Of a stretch of DNA of 64,000 nt, positions 46,722-56,565 are shown one piece after another. The stretch is from Marisa cornuarietis. Taxonomy: Eukaryota > Mollusca > Gastropoda > Architaenioglossa > Ampullariidae. Every line of letters starts with the position of its first letter. Within the stretch, counting starts at the first letter, position 1. A program made the position numbers and the translations under genes. The notes below the pieces were generated by a model. That model was not told the DNA's origin and made no database searches. It saw only the letters and a list, made by a program, of their open reading frames with translations. The stretch covers positions 1,524,001 through 1,588,000 of the forward strand of contig SMMW01000046.1 in NCBI GenBank assembly GCA_004794655.1. Reading direction: 5' to 3'.

Positions 46722-47575
46722 CCCTTTTTCGGTATTGTTTTCGAAGCAACCTCGGTTAATATATTTGTAAAAATTCTAACAGGATGCTCTTTATCATTAC
46801 TGAACTTTTCTAAGTTGATATCTAAAGTAGAAGAAAGGCGGGTGGAGCAGAGGGCTTGGAAAGCAGGCCAGTCTGCCTTAGTCAGGTTCCACCCGCCATT
46901 AGAAAAAATTTTGTCCCGTTCCAGAGTACTTAAAAATTTTAAAATTATAGGAAAGTGATCGCTGCCGCACAGGTCGTCGTGTACAGCCCAGTTAAAATCT
47001 AGTAACAGTGCTGGGCTGACCACTGATAGATCTACTGCTGACACTGTGCTACAGTATGGACGGCAAAAGGTGTTGGAGCCATCGTTCAAAAGGCAGAGAT
47101 CACTTTCCATAAAAAGTGATCCCAACAACTCTCCCCTAGGGTCACTCGAAGTTCCACCCCAAAGGGGGTGGTGCCCATTAAAGTCCCCTAAAAGAAGGAC
47201 GGGAGAAGGAAGTTGGGTCAGAAGACCCTCAAGGTCTTGTCGGGAGACCCGAGCAGAAGGAGGAAGATAGATACTGCAGATAGTGATAGTTTTGCCCAAG
47301 GTAACCCGGGCAGCAACTGCTTGAAGAGGAGTGGAAAGTGGTATCTGGCTAAACAAGAGGTGGGAACGGAGAAGAAGAGCAGTCCCACCTGAAGGGACGT
47401 CAGTCTGTGAGTCCTGACGCAAAACCTGAAAGCCTTTAAAAGAAAAGGTGGTAGAAGGTAGGAGAAGAGTCTCCTGAAGAGCTATAACATCAAGAGAGAA
47501 GCTAGATGCTAGGCATCGAAGTTCTTCAAAGTTTGCTCGGATCCCTCGACAGTTCCATTGAAGGATTGTAGACAT
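46604..47575 (-). CDS. LINE ORF2, apurinic/apyrimidinic-like endonuclease domain
   Basis: The ATG at 47575 opens MSTILQWNCRGIRANFEEL, the standard start of ORF2 endonucleases. Catalytic-type positions are visible: N8 (QWNCRG), E35 (ALQETLL), D131/N133 (LLGDFNGHHPLWG) and D205/H207 (CGSDHFPI). The domain nicks target DNA for target-primed reverse transcription. The genuine frame is lost near 46722-46729 (a run of A then G on the coding strand). After that the listed frame reads off-track to 46604, while the correct continuation lies in the next frame. Confidence 0.93.
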   Translation of the reverse strand: MSTILQWNCRGIRANFEELRCLASSFSLDVIALQETLLLPSTTFSFKGFQVLRQDSQTDVPSGGTALLLRSHLLFSQIPLSTPLQAVAARVTLGKTITICSIYLPPSARVSRQDLEGLLTQLPSPVLLLGDFNGHHPLWGGTSSDPRGELLGSLFMESDLCLLNDGSNTFCRPYCSTVSAVDLSVVSPALLLDFNWAVHDDLCGSDHFPIILKFLSTLERDKIFSNGGWNLTKADWPAFQALCSTRLSSTLDINLEKFSNDKEHPVRIFTNILTEVASKTIPKKGHGINIYVSLGLQRSVGWLNTTERRLSALPFAIPLQKMC

Positions 47576-47576
47576 G

Positions 47577-48107
47577 CTATCTGTGAGGGAAAGAGGCTGA
47601 ACGCCTCACAGTAGCAGAGGTAGAAGAGGGGAAAGGTGAAGAAGGCAGGGGACGGCGGGATGGAGAAGGCGACGCAAAACGCCGCTCATCTATATCCATC
47701 CCCTGCTCGCCAAGAGTGGCAAAACGATTTGAAACAGGGACTACTGTTGCTGCTGTAGTGGCCCCAGATGTGCTGTGGTGTGTAGTGGGTTTTTCAGGTG
47801 ATTTAGGTTTTGATTGTGCGTTTTTCTTGTCTGTCTGTTGTGTAGTGTTTTTTCCTTTTGGTGATTTTGTGTTACGTGCTTGTGGGCGTGTAGTTTGTCT
47901 GACTGGTGAAGGTTGTTTGGCCTGTGGTGTTTGTGCTTGTGTGGTCTGAGTGGTCTGAGGTGTTTGTGTTGTTTGTGATGACTGGGTGCCACCACTGCAT
48001 GCAGGAGGAGGAGGAGGAGGCATAACATGTCTGACTGGGACAGGGCCCTCAGAAGAGACCCATGTCATGTCCGTCTGGATAGCAATAGAGTTCGATGGTC
48101 TTTTCCC
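47577..48107 (-). CDS. LINE ORF1, C-terminal continuation in the -1 frame
   Basis: From the GGGAAAA run the -1 frame continues with SNSIAIQTDMTW, an MPPPPPP run, a long T/Q/K-rich low-complexity segment and NRFATLGEQGMDIDE, ending SASFPHR. SIAIQTD and FATL-type motifs are usual in the C-terminal half of such ORF1 proteins, so this is the rest of ORF1 and not a separate gene. Its TAG stop is one base before the ORF2 ATG, a termination-reinitiation layout. A one-base loss in the A run, an assembly error or a -1 frameshift would all give this arrangement. Confidence 0.75.
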   Translation of the reverse strand, partial: GKRPSNSIAIQTDMTWVSSEGPVPVRHVMPPPPPPACSGGTQSSQTTQTPQTTQTTQAQTPQAKQPSPVRQTTRPQARNTKSPKGKNTTQQTDKKNAQSKPKSPEKPTTHHSTSGATTAATVVPVSNRFATLGEQGMDIDERRFASPSPSRRPLPSSPFPSSTSATVRRSASFPHR

Positions 48108-48980
48108 ACGACTGCAGAGTAGGAAATGGAGCCTACAGTGGGAGATGGGCCACCCACAACGCGACGGCGAGCATCGGCGTATGAAACGCCAGATTCCGCG
48201 CGTACGCGCTGAATGGCTGCCTCTTCCTTCCACTTTGGGCAGTCTTTGGAAGAAGCCGTGTGGGCACCATCACAGTTGCAGCATTTGGCGCTTGAAGTGC
48301 AATCAGCTGCAGCATGGCCAGTCCCACCGCAACGAAAGCAGCGGGCTTGGGACTTGCAAAAGCTTGCCCCATGACCATAACGCTGGCAGTTGAAGCAGCG
48401 CAACGGAGAAGGTATGAAAAGAGAGACTTTTACCTTCAAATACCCAACATCAATGGTGTCGGGTATTTTAGGAAGGCAGAAAGTGAGAAAAAGAGTGTTG
48501 GTTGGTACAGATTTTCCATCCTTCTTTAGGGTGACCCTCTGTACTGCTGTGACCCCTTGGTATGCCAGTTCGGACCTGATGTCAGGTTCCGACATCCCAG
48601 CCAGGTCAGGACAACGAATGACCCCTTTGGAAGAGTTGAGGGATCGATGTGCAGTTACTTTAATAGGACGGTCAATGAACCGTTTTCCGTCCCATCGGCG
48701 CAGGGCCTCACTTGCCTTCTGGTCTGCGCACTGTACAAGATACTGTCCAGAGCGCAAACGTTTGATGGATGAGAAATCTGTTGATATATTTTTGAAGCCC
48801 TTTGAAATTGCAAATGGTGAAAGGGATGAGAGCGGCTGGGCCGGCTCTGTACCCTCAACCAGAAGAAAGCGGGGCCAGGCCCCCTCAACATTCACTCTTA
48901 CATTCACTCGAACCTCTTCCTCACTGTCCGAAGACTCATTCTCACGTATGCGTTTCCCCAGATTTGATTTTTTTTGCCAT
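48065..48980 (-). CDS. LINE ORF1, zinc-knuckle nucleic-acid-binding protein (N-terminal frame)
   Basis: The long open part runs from about 48965 to a stop at 48065. The natural start is probably the ATG at 48980-48978, but a run of eight A residues right after it puts that ATG one base out of frame. One A fewer would join them. An RNA-binding-like N-terminal half (GQYLVQCADQKASEAL, RPIKVTAHRSLN) is followed by three knuckles. Two are CX2CX4HX4C (CFNCQRYGHGASFC and CFRCGGTGHAAADC). The third is a variant (CCNCDGAHTASSKDC). This is the gag-like architecture of I/Jockey-type elements, where the protein coats the RNA. Near 48101-48107 the frame runs off the homologous track and stops soon after. 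Confidence 0.85.
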
Positions 48981-49607
48981 AATGAATTTCATTTGTTTCA
49001 TTCCTTATGCTCCCCACCCACCATGGAGTCCAACAAGGGGATGCGACCGAGCGGTACCACTTAGGGCATTTCCAGCAGGGTCGCACCAGGGATACATAAG
49101 GAATATACTCTGGCCTACAGAGTGTGTAGACCAGATTGACCCCGGCCGCAGCCTTCTAGCGAAGCTAGGGCAATGCACGACCAGCCGATTGATTGGTGTG
49201 GGCCACACCAACCTCCCGTCTAGGAGAAGTCCGGGCCAAAGAGGTGTGTTGGTATAGTAGGCCGCAGCCCACCAGGGACCTCAACCTCCAGGATCCCATC
49301 CTCCCCCGTCACGGGTTGCCCTGCACGGCAAACACAGGGGGCCTAAAGGAGGCCACAGAGAAAAGAGCTGCATTGAAAGAAAGGCATGATTGGAGAAGAT
49401 GATAGGGAAAGGCCAGTGTAGGTAGAAGATAGAGAAGGCAAAACTGGAGTGTGATAGAGAGATGTTTGTTTAGAAAGGAATGAAGGTGAAAGGGCCAGTG
49501 AGGGAGAAAGGAGAAAAGCCTAAGGGAAAGGGGTGGGCCAGCTTGGTCACCCAGCCAGAGAGAGGCTGGGTGTTCACCCCCGGCACGAGAAGCCGGGCCC
49601 ACGGGGG
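48981..49607 (-). other. LINE 5' UTR
   Basis: This stretch lies between the 5' boundary of the element, set by the target-site duplication, and the first plausible ATG of ORF1. The 5' end on the element strand is GC-rich (GGGCCCGGCTTCTCGTGCC). Internal pol II promoters are expected here for this class, but I cannot identify one. Confidence 0.7.
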
Positions 49608-49622
49608 CCTTTGACTTGAGCT
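49608..49622 (+). repeat. Target-site duplication of the full-length LINE (5' side)
   Basis: CCTTTGACTTGAGCT, identical to 43596-43610. Confidence 0.95.
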
Positions 49623-49689
49623 GCACTGCTGTATCAAACCATTTCCGTCAAAATAAATACGCACTGTTCAACATTGTCAAACCTGAGCC

Positions 49690-49905
49690 AACTATTGAAC
49701 CTGTCTGCCATGTCTTCTGGACCAACCAGCGAAATTCTGTTCCTGTCGAACCAATCAGTCACATCTGGTTTGTTTTGAACTAACCAGCAAAGTCTGGTTT
49801 CCTCCAGTCACGTTGAGTTTCTTCTTAACAAACCAGCTGTGTGTAGTTTCTTCTGAACCAAAAGGTCAAGCTCTTCGGGACCTACTAGCCATGTCTGAGT
49901 ACTTG
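49690..49905 (+). repeat. Degenerate tandem repeat of about 45-50 bp
   Basis: Four or five diverged units share (T)GAACCAACCAGC, then a GTCTGGTTTCTTCT-like part. Confidence 0.6.
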
Positions 49906-52007
49906 TACAGTTGTGAATTATAACGCTGTATGCTTTGAGTGTCCTTCATTAAATACTAAACAATATCATTAGGAAATAAAGTTGTTCCTCCTAAGTTTTG
50001 TGTTGCCATCAGCTTTAACGGATTTGTTAAAAAGAAGTGCGCACCTGAGACGTCAGACAGGTAAGGCAAACATCAGAAGAGTGAAGTACATCTGATGTAC
50101 CTGAGTTGTTATGTCAGGTATCATTGTTATTAGTTATTGATTGTATCGTGAGTAAGCTTAAATTTTATTAGGATTATTGTGGAAGAACGAAAGAGCGTGA
50201 ATGACGTCAGTTGTTCGGAAGACGTGTATGAGTGATGTAAAAAAGTGAAGGAAATGACGTGAGGGAGAGCGCGAGGAGCTGTTAGTCAGGTAGGAGAAGA
50301 GAGAGGTTTAGGACGGAAAGACTAGTAGGGTAGGAATTGTAAGAAGAATTTGTTGAGTAGGGCGTTTAGGAGTATATAGATCGATTAGGTGAGTAGGTAT
50401 TCTTGTAGATATTCAGAAAGGCAGGACTCAAAGGTTAGGGATTTTATTATTTTAAAGTAATCTGGATGTAGGAATCGTTTTTTAACTGACTTTTCATTTG
50501 TGTATTTTTCTTGTTTTCGTCTTGTATTCATACTTAGTCAAGCAGAGAGATTCGTTAGACAAGTCATTCTTTTCTTTTAATTTGTGTGAAAGAACACGTG
50601 TTTGTCAGGCTCCGTGTATGTGTTGAAAGGATTGAGTGACTGATACACTGCGCGGTGGTGGTGACATGTTACACAGTAGCTCAGTCTATATTCTCTGTCA
50701 CACCCCAGTGTGTTCTCTGTGATCATCACTTTCTTTGCTTTACACAACAACAGACAAGCTGTGGACGGACATAAAACCTCTGTAACAAACATCGTGATAC
50801 TAAATAGTCATTGTGTCGGAAGCTCACCCAAACATAAGCAGACCCACGGTCAATCATCACGTGGTCAGCACTGATCATCATTTGCTGATGTGCCAGTAAT
50901 CAGGTTGCCGTCATGTCTCCAAAGCCCATGAATAAACTTTATATGAGGTAAAAAAATTCTAAATTATTTCAGCTTTTGTCTTTCGTATAAAAATATTTAA
51001 AAAGTAGTTAAAAATAAAACAAACAAAAATTTTTCGTCCGTCAGAGCTTTTCTCTATGTACAGCAGTTTGGGGCGTAACTCTGCACAGATGCCTGAGTGC
51101 AACGAGTTCTCTCTCTCTCTCTGGGAATTACTTTACGTGGCTTCAGTTGCTGTATTTCACGCCAACAACGTTGTTTGCGCCATGTACATCTCCACCAGCT
51201 ACACTTCTACATGTTCTCCGTTTTCCTTGAGCTTGGGATCTTGAGGAATGACCATATTTCTTTTTGTGTACAGATTGTTCGCTTACAGGAATGAAACATG
51301 AAATTGGCTCACGCGCACAGAAACTTTCTCTCTCCCGTAAAATAAAATGATGTGCAAGGACATGACAGGACTAGATTTAAATCACGCCTGTCTGCACTCG
51401 ACGCACCCGTGTCTGTATATTAATCAGGGGAGAGAAGCGCACGCCGAACAAGGACCACTTCGACATGCCTCCAGTCGCGTTGTCGACGGCAAGCAATTTC
51501 AGGACGCAGCTTGCGGACTGCGGCATGCTGCTGGCCTCGCCAAAACCGTTCCTGGCCAAGTTTTATGCCAGATGAGGCTCTCCTTTTGCTCATAATGCCC
51601 GCCTGGTAATTAAGGGAAAACCGACAGTAAGTGATAAAAACATAATTTCCCTTCATGCATGCGGATGTGGAGGATATGGACTGATCACGGCGCTCTCCAA
51701 CCCTCACCTCCACGTCTCCCCCCCCCACACACCCCCCGCCATCCACCCTCGGTTGTTCGCCATGCACTATGGTAGCGAAGGGCACAGGCTGCTAATGAAT
51801 AGCATGCACCTCACGTGCATCAAGTCTTGCTGGCGCGCGCCGGATCGTCAGGAGAAAAGCTGGAGGAAAGTGATGTTGGTTACGGTGCGCTGCTACAGAA
51901 TGCAAGTAGCTGAGCAGTGCTCTTAGCGCTTGATTCAGTCAGTTTCCAGGCTGGCCTCTTTCCTCATTACACAACACTCTTCACCCCACGGAGGACTTGG
52001 GTGGGCG

Positions 52008-52009
52008 TT

Positions 52010-52041
<32 letters not shown>

Positions 52042-52042
52042 C
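52008..52042 (+). repeat. (GT)n(GA)n microsatellite
   Basis: GT repeats followed by GA repeats. Confidence 0.9.
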
Positions 52043-52044
52043 GC

Positions 52045-52350
52045 TTCACTAAGACTCAAGCACTGATAATTAAGTCACCATGCGCAGGTGTGCTTGTCTG
52101 TCTGACTCTCTGTGAGGGGTGGGTGGGTAGGTGGTTCACCTACGCTTCAGCACTCATAATTATGTCGTCAGCAGCAGGTGTGTGTGTGTGTGTGCGTGTG
52201 CGCGCGAGTTTTGTGGGTGGGCATGTGGCAGTTCACTAACACTCCAGCTCTCATAATATGTCACCAAGAGCAGTTGTGGGGGGTGAGAGGGGTGAGAGGG
52301 GTGGCAGGGTGGTTCACTAACACTCCAGCGCTCATAATTATGTCGTCAGG
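52045..52350 (+). repeat. Four units of a ~95-bp tandem repeat with an ATAATTAT core
   Basis: Each unit has GTTCACTAACACTCCAGC (or CGCTTCACTAAGACTCAAGC), then ACTCATAATTATGTCGTCA, then AGCAGGTGTG and a G/T-rich spacer. The spacers differ (GT runs, GGTGAGAGG runs) while the AC(T)CATAATTATGTC block is better kept. Confidence 0.75.
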
Positions 52351-53106
52351 AGCAGGTGTGCACTCGCACCCCTTACAGCCAGCAGCTGTCATCATTACCT
52401 TCAGCATTCCGGGAAAGATTCTTCTATTTGCCTACAGTAACCCCCATCAGCCTCTGCCAGTAAATAATAAAGCCCTGCAAGTAGAAGTCAGGGCGCAGAC
52501 ACAAACCTGTGAAGGTCTACATGCGCAAAGTCATGACTGTATGTCGCGCAAGCAGCAGCTACAGCAAGCACGCCCTGCGCAGCCTCTGTTGTCGGTGTTG
52601 CTGGCGGACAAGACTTTGCTGTGACTGGCGCTGGCGACAGAAGGGCATGCGCCTAATGTTCTGAAGGCACCGGAAACGACCCGGGCGCCGCCTTTCCGGA
52701 GAAGAGAGTAGCGTTTTCTTGACGGAAGTGACGGGTTGATGACGATGCAGACCTCATTCACCCGGGACTGATGAGGTCTCTCTCTCCACAGCATTACGGA
52801 AACTCTCGAAACACATTCCATGTGTACATCACATCTGTTTCTGCACATTCTCATTACCCTCTCAACCTGTTCACATCAGGCCATGATACAGTGAACATCC
52901 GCTCTTCTCACACGCAATAAAGTGACACATAAATACATAAATTACAGCGATACGGAGAGGAAAGAGGAAGCGATAAGTGATAATCACTCAACAATTGTTT
53001 CTTCAAGGAATTTGCGACAGTGCGAGTTGTATAGTATGCAAGATGTCTTCATATCAATGACCTCCCCCCCGCCCCTCGTCTCCACTCCCCCGCCTCACTT
53101 ACTTAC

Positions 53107-53190
53107 TTGGCGAGAGCAATCAGCGGGGTGAGCGACTTGCCGGCGGTGCAAGCCACCAACTCTAACCGCCATGTGGGAGATGATGTCAAA
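53107..53190 (-). other. Weak exon-like segment in the giant intron
   Basis: A strong donor (GCCAA|GTAAGT) ends a stretch that is open in two frames. One frame (FDIISHMAVRVGG, 28 codons) would be phase 0 at both ends, but its acceptor would be a poor CGGAG. Nothing in it is recognisable. It may be chance. Confidence 0.15.
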
Positions 53191-53419
53191 CTCCGACAGG
53201 AGAAAGCCGTCCTTGTCTGACTTCTCAAAACTCATCAGGGAAACTATCTCCTCATTATTTTTAGGCTTTGATGAACGCAATCACATGCAGTTAAGGAAAG
53301 AGGCCGTGAAGGCTTTCATCTTATTCCATGCGGATATTTCACATTTGATTTTCCTCGTTTCGTTTTAAACGAACCACCGTTTCCAGCGCACTAAGCCAGC
53401 CACGACCCTCATCTTGGTG

Positions 53420-53550
53420 GCTTCTGTACCATTATGTAAATAGTATGCCCACATCTGGCCATAAAATTAGAAAAATGGTATGCCAAATCAAGCCCACATC
53501 TGACCATAAATTAGAAAAATTGTATGCCCACATCAAACCCACATTTGTCC
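53420..53550 (+). repeat. Three degenerate units of about 55 bp
   Basis: Units share TATGCCCACATCTGGCCATA, then AAATTAGAAAAAT. Confidence 0.7.
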
Positions 53551-54859
53551 ATATCACAACAATTTTTGGGCTGCGCTGTGCTCTGCACTAATGCACAGTA
53601 CCGTGGCTTAATAAAGTCTGCCAAGATGGAGAGAAATGTCGTGACAATTTTAGTTCGCCGCATAAATCAGTCACTAACTTGTGTCTGTGTGTCTGCCTGC
53701 CTGCCTACTTGACTTTCTCACGGTGTTGCACTAGCGAAAAACTGCAGCTTGTAACGAATACAGCTGTTAGGTGATTGTCCCAAAGGAAAATTGAGGAGGG
53801 CGGAGAGGAGTGGACATTTGTCTCTTGAACACATTCTTGCCCCTCCAAACGCCAATACCCTGTGCGACAAAATATGAAATTCTCTTTTTCAGTCTCAAGT
53901 TTCTGTGCTGTTCCCGGAAGACCGGATTTTCCAGAAGGCCTGATTCCAAACATGGCGGGTACGCGAAAAAAAAAAGAAAGAAAAAAGAGAGGACCGTTTC
54001 TGATCAGACGCAGCCACCCCGAGAGGAAAGGGGAAGTCACCGTTAGTCGTGAAGGACGAGCGCGAGGTCAGCCCCACTCCCCCCTCATCAACCCTCCGTT
54101 ATCCTCCAGTTAGCGAACGTAGCAGTGACGTGAATACTCGTACTTGACTCACAAACTTCGTGACACTCGTCCCTTCACATCCTCAGTCACCAGACATCTC
54201 ATCTCTTCGAGCTCACTCAGTCCTAACTGCATAACATGAACCCTTGTGTGTGACTCCTTCTGGCGTTGTAGCTACATATAGGTATATATATATACTGTCT
54301 CAGCATCCCCTGAAGGGTGAAATAATCATAATCAATATTGAATATTGACATGCGATAAGCCGTCAATCTTTCTTTTGCACAGACATGATTTAGACTTAGA
54401 GATCTTGCTGTTCTTACATGCTGGCTGTTGGACGGTGTTTGGGACCTCTCTTGTGGACCCCGTTGTTCACCAAGTCTTAGCAAGCCAAATGTTCTTTCCT
54501 CCTCATCCTCCTCCTCCCCAACACATAACTTTCCCGTCACACGAGTAACGGTAGGCCGCTGTCTGGTCCCTCACGAGTCTGTGTTTAGTGTAAGAGAGTA
54601 GGTGAGGCGATCGTAGTGCTGTTGTCACGTGTCTCCTCGTGCTTTCCCCTCCCTCCCCTCTCTATGATTTTTTTCCCCTCCTGTTGCACATTTTCAACTT
54701 CAGGAATGAAACTACATTTTCTACTCAGCTGAGACATCATCAAAGTCGCGTTACTACAGGCGGTGGTGGGCGAGCATCGGACTCCGTGGTAAGTCGCTTG
54801 TGGGTTGACATGAGCTACGTTGGTACAACTGGTTGCGGACTAACATCAGCCATGTTGGT

Positions 54860-55395
54860 ACAGCTAACTGTACATCCCAGCCAGACAACTACACTCTTTG
54901 TCTGACGACCGTTTCCTATATCTGTCACCAAAACAAAAACATACCATCACCAGAGTTTTGTTACTGTGCAGCAAAACAATGGAACTCTATACTCTTCCAT
55001 ATCCGCCACCTACCCATCATCGAGTTCTTTAAATGTGCACTAAAACACACTAAAACACACTAAAAACACATCTCTTCCTTGAGCATTACTCCTAACAACA
55101 GTCCACACAAAGCTCGTCCATCGTCAACTCCTCTCCCACCTTTTTTTCATCTATTGGCTACTTCACTACTCGTCTTCCTCTGCAGAATCACGATACCCTT
55201 AGTTTTTGTTACCCCATCGTTTTCTATATTTATCTTTTATTAGTCATCAGCTTTGTTGTTTATCCTTCTGTCCTGTCTATGTTGTCCATGCCTTGTTCTT
55301 GTCCCAAGCACTAAAAAACGCGCTCCTTACGAGCATAAATATGCGCTATATAATTCACGTATTTATTATTATTATTGTTATTGTTGTTGTTGTCA
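54860..55395 (+). pseudogene. LINE C-terminal stub and 3' tail (CR1/L2-like)
   Basis: The frame near 54960-55063 reads AAKQWNSILFHIRHLPIIE, then FFKCALKHTKTH. It matches the WNSLPxHIR..(S)xxxFKxxLKTHLF end found in CR1/L2-type reverse transcriptases. The frame is broken upstream. The 3' part ends TACGAGCATAAATATGCGC and then an (ATT/GTT)n tail at 55360-55395. The same tail occurs at 1-160. Confidence 0.7.
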
Positions 55396-55599
55396 ACTAA
55401 CACCACAGCCCCTGATCGTGAAGCTGGGGATAAGAAAAGTGCATTCCAGCACACACCTCCCGTGCCGCATAGCCGCTTAGTTCCTGCCTGTGGTTAGTCT
55501 AAGCATAGCCCCTGATTAGGACGAAGCATGCCAGTGATACCGGATGGGAATTGCACGGCATAAAAATGATGGTCTTGATGTTGTGATCGCGATTGTATC

Positions 55600-55835
55600 A
55601 CAGAAATGTTTCATAACAGGGGGAGAGTACAGGTAATGATTAGAGACTGGCATCCGAACCCAGTGGCGAGCTGAATAGCCGGTCCCGTGTGACGCAGAGT
55701 ACTTCCCGCAGCTGATCTAGCTGTGGGGTGGGTACACCCGATCCTGTAAAGAGTTGGGGAAGATAAGGCAGCGAGGGAGAGGAGATGGCACAGAGAAAAG
55801 TGATGGCTCTTACACCTCACTCTACATCTCGCTGT
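55600..55835 (+). mobile_element. SINE copy (central domain)
   Basis: It contains TAGCTGTGGGGTGGGTACAC, then GAGTTGGGGAAGATAAGG and GGGAGAGGAGATGGCACAGA. These align with the central domain of the copies at 35275 and 61650. The tRNA-like head is not clear here. Confidence 0.55.
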
Positions 55836-56276
55836 ACACACACACACACACCTCACTCCCGTCTGACCGTAATCTCACGTGACTACCTTTACCTTTTTGA
55901 ACAGCTGAAACCAACAAATTAGAAGATGCGGTTGGGGAAACATACATACACACACACTTTCTTGTAGTCCGATACACTCAAATCTACAACACGTTGAAAT
56001 TTCTAGTAGAGACCGACCAGAAGACTACAGGAAAAAGAAGCAGGGCACCAAGCATTAGGATATTGCATGCACCGCCAGGCCAGGGAAGACGACCTCAGCA
56101 ACCGCGTGTTGTCAGTTCCGCCAGCAGATGTTCTCCGGCCCCCATTCCAGCACACACACCCGTGACTGCAGGTCAGATACCACCGAGTAACTAGCAACTT
56201 TCCACAAAACAATTTAGAAGAAACAGGTGCGAGAGAACATGTACAACAGGCGATCCGTGGTGATGGGCGCCCTTAC

Positions 56277-56442
56277 CTTGCCCACTCCTGGGTTCTGGAG
56301 GCGTCCAACAGTCCGCAGCAGACATGGCGGAGCCGGGGGCGGGGTCAGGCGGATCACGTGGCCGTAGGAGGTGGGGTATGATGGCGGCTCCGGCTCCTGG
56401 GACTGCTGACGCTTCTTCTTCTTACTCAGCTTCTGGGCCGCC
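56277..56442 (-). CDS. KIF26: KIF26-like kinesin, exon just before the motor domain
   Basis: This 166-bp exon gives one base completing a codon and then 55 codons, beginning AAQKLSKKKK and ending RLQNPGVGK. The basic stretch, the proline-rich segment LTPPPAPPCLLR and the GVGK end match the region directly before the motor in KIF26A/KIF26B (kinesin-11 group; C. elegans VAB-8 is a relative). The acceptor follows a TTGCAG at its upper edge. The donor is CAAG|GTAAGG at 56276. It ends in phase 0, which fits the exon at 23674 exactly (GVGK then VKVMVRVC). The preceding exon, which in vertebrates encodes SFFxR, must end in phase 2; I did not find it in the window. KIF26 proteins bind microtubules but are atypical or ATPase-poor motors that act in signalling and cell adhesion. 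That role is known from vertebrates, not shown here. Confidence 0.9.
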
Positions 56443-56565
56443 CTGCAACACACAAAAATATGTCACACAGGTTTCCCTACAGCACAAAAATGTCACACTG
56501 GGTCCCCCTGCAACACCCACACACACAAATATATAATGTGAGAATGGGTCACCCTGCCACACACA
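56440..56565 (+). repeat. Three degenerate units of about 40 bp beside a KIF26 acceptor
   Basis: Units share CCCTGCAACACACAAAAATA, then TGTCACACxGG. The first unit includes the acceptor of the 56277-56442 exon (TTGCAG on the minus strand). Confidence 0.55.

Larger units (their letters stand above)
43611..49607 (-). mobile_element. Full-length non-LTR retrotransposon of the I/Jockey group with RNase H
   Basis: This 5,997-bp element is bounded by a perfect 15-bp target-site duplication. Read on the minus strand it has a 5' UTR of about 630 bp, ORF1 (zinc-knuckle protein), a one-base gap, ORF2 (endonuclease, reverse transcriptase, RNase H, zinc motif) and a 243-bp 3' UTR ending CGTTAAACCCTAACAAACAA. 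The perfect duplication and the 939-codon open frame point to a recent insertion. Three one-base frame problems (48968-48975, 48101-48107, 46722-46729) all fall in homopolymer runs. It lies in the giant KIF26 intron in the same orientation as the gene. Clade placement is by domain order only; Nimb, I or a related clade is possible. Confidence 0.95.
23675..56276 (-). other. Giant 32.6-kb KIF26-like intron
   Basis: The exons on either side meet in phase 0 with no missing residues, so this is one intron in the main transcript. It holds the full-length LINE in the same orientation as the gene, plus SINEs, satellites, an interstitial telomere-like tract and a CpG-rich CCAAT/CRE patch. I see nothing identifiable in 23910-25860, 27030-30420, 31320-35270, 35510-39300, 40170-42260 apart from simple repeats, 49910-52040, 52360-53400, 53550-54850 and 55840-56270. 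Confidence 0.8.

Noticed and set aside
47577..48233. A separate proline- and glutamine-rich gene
   Set aside because: It is the C-terminal half of LINE ORF1 in a shifted frame, located between the zinc knuckles and the ORF2 start.
43854..49607. A retrovirus-like or LTR element
   Set aside because: There are no long terminal repeats, protease or integrase. The endonuclease-RT-RNase H order, the 3' tail and the target duplication fit a non-LTR retrotransposon.
53107..53280. An EF-hand-like run (SDKDGFLLSEF) upstream of a strong donor
   Set aside because: The loop lacks aspartate at position 1 and has glutamate one place early. The possible acceptor is poor, and the flanking kinesin exons already join perfectly without it.
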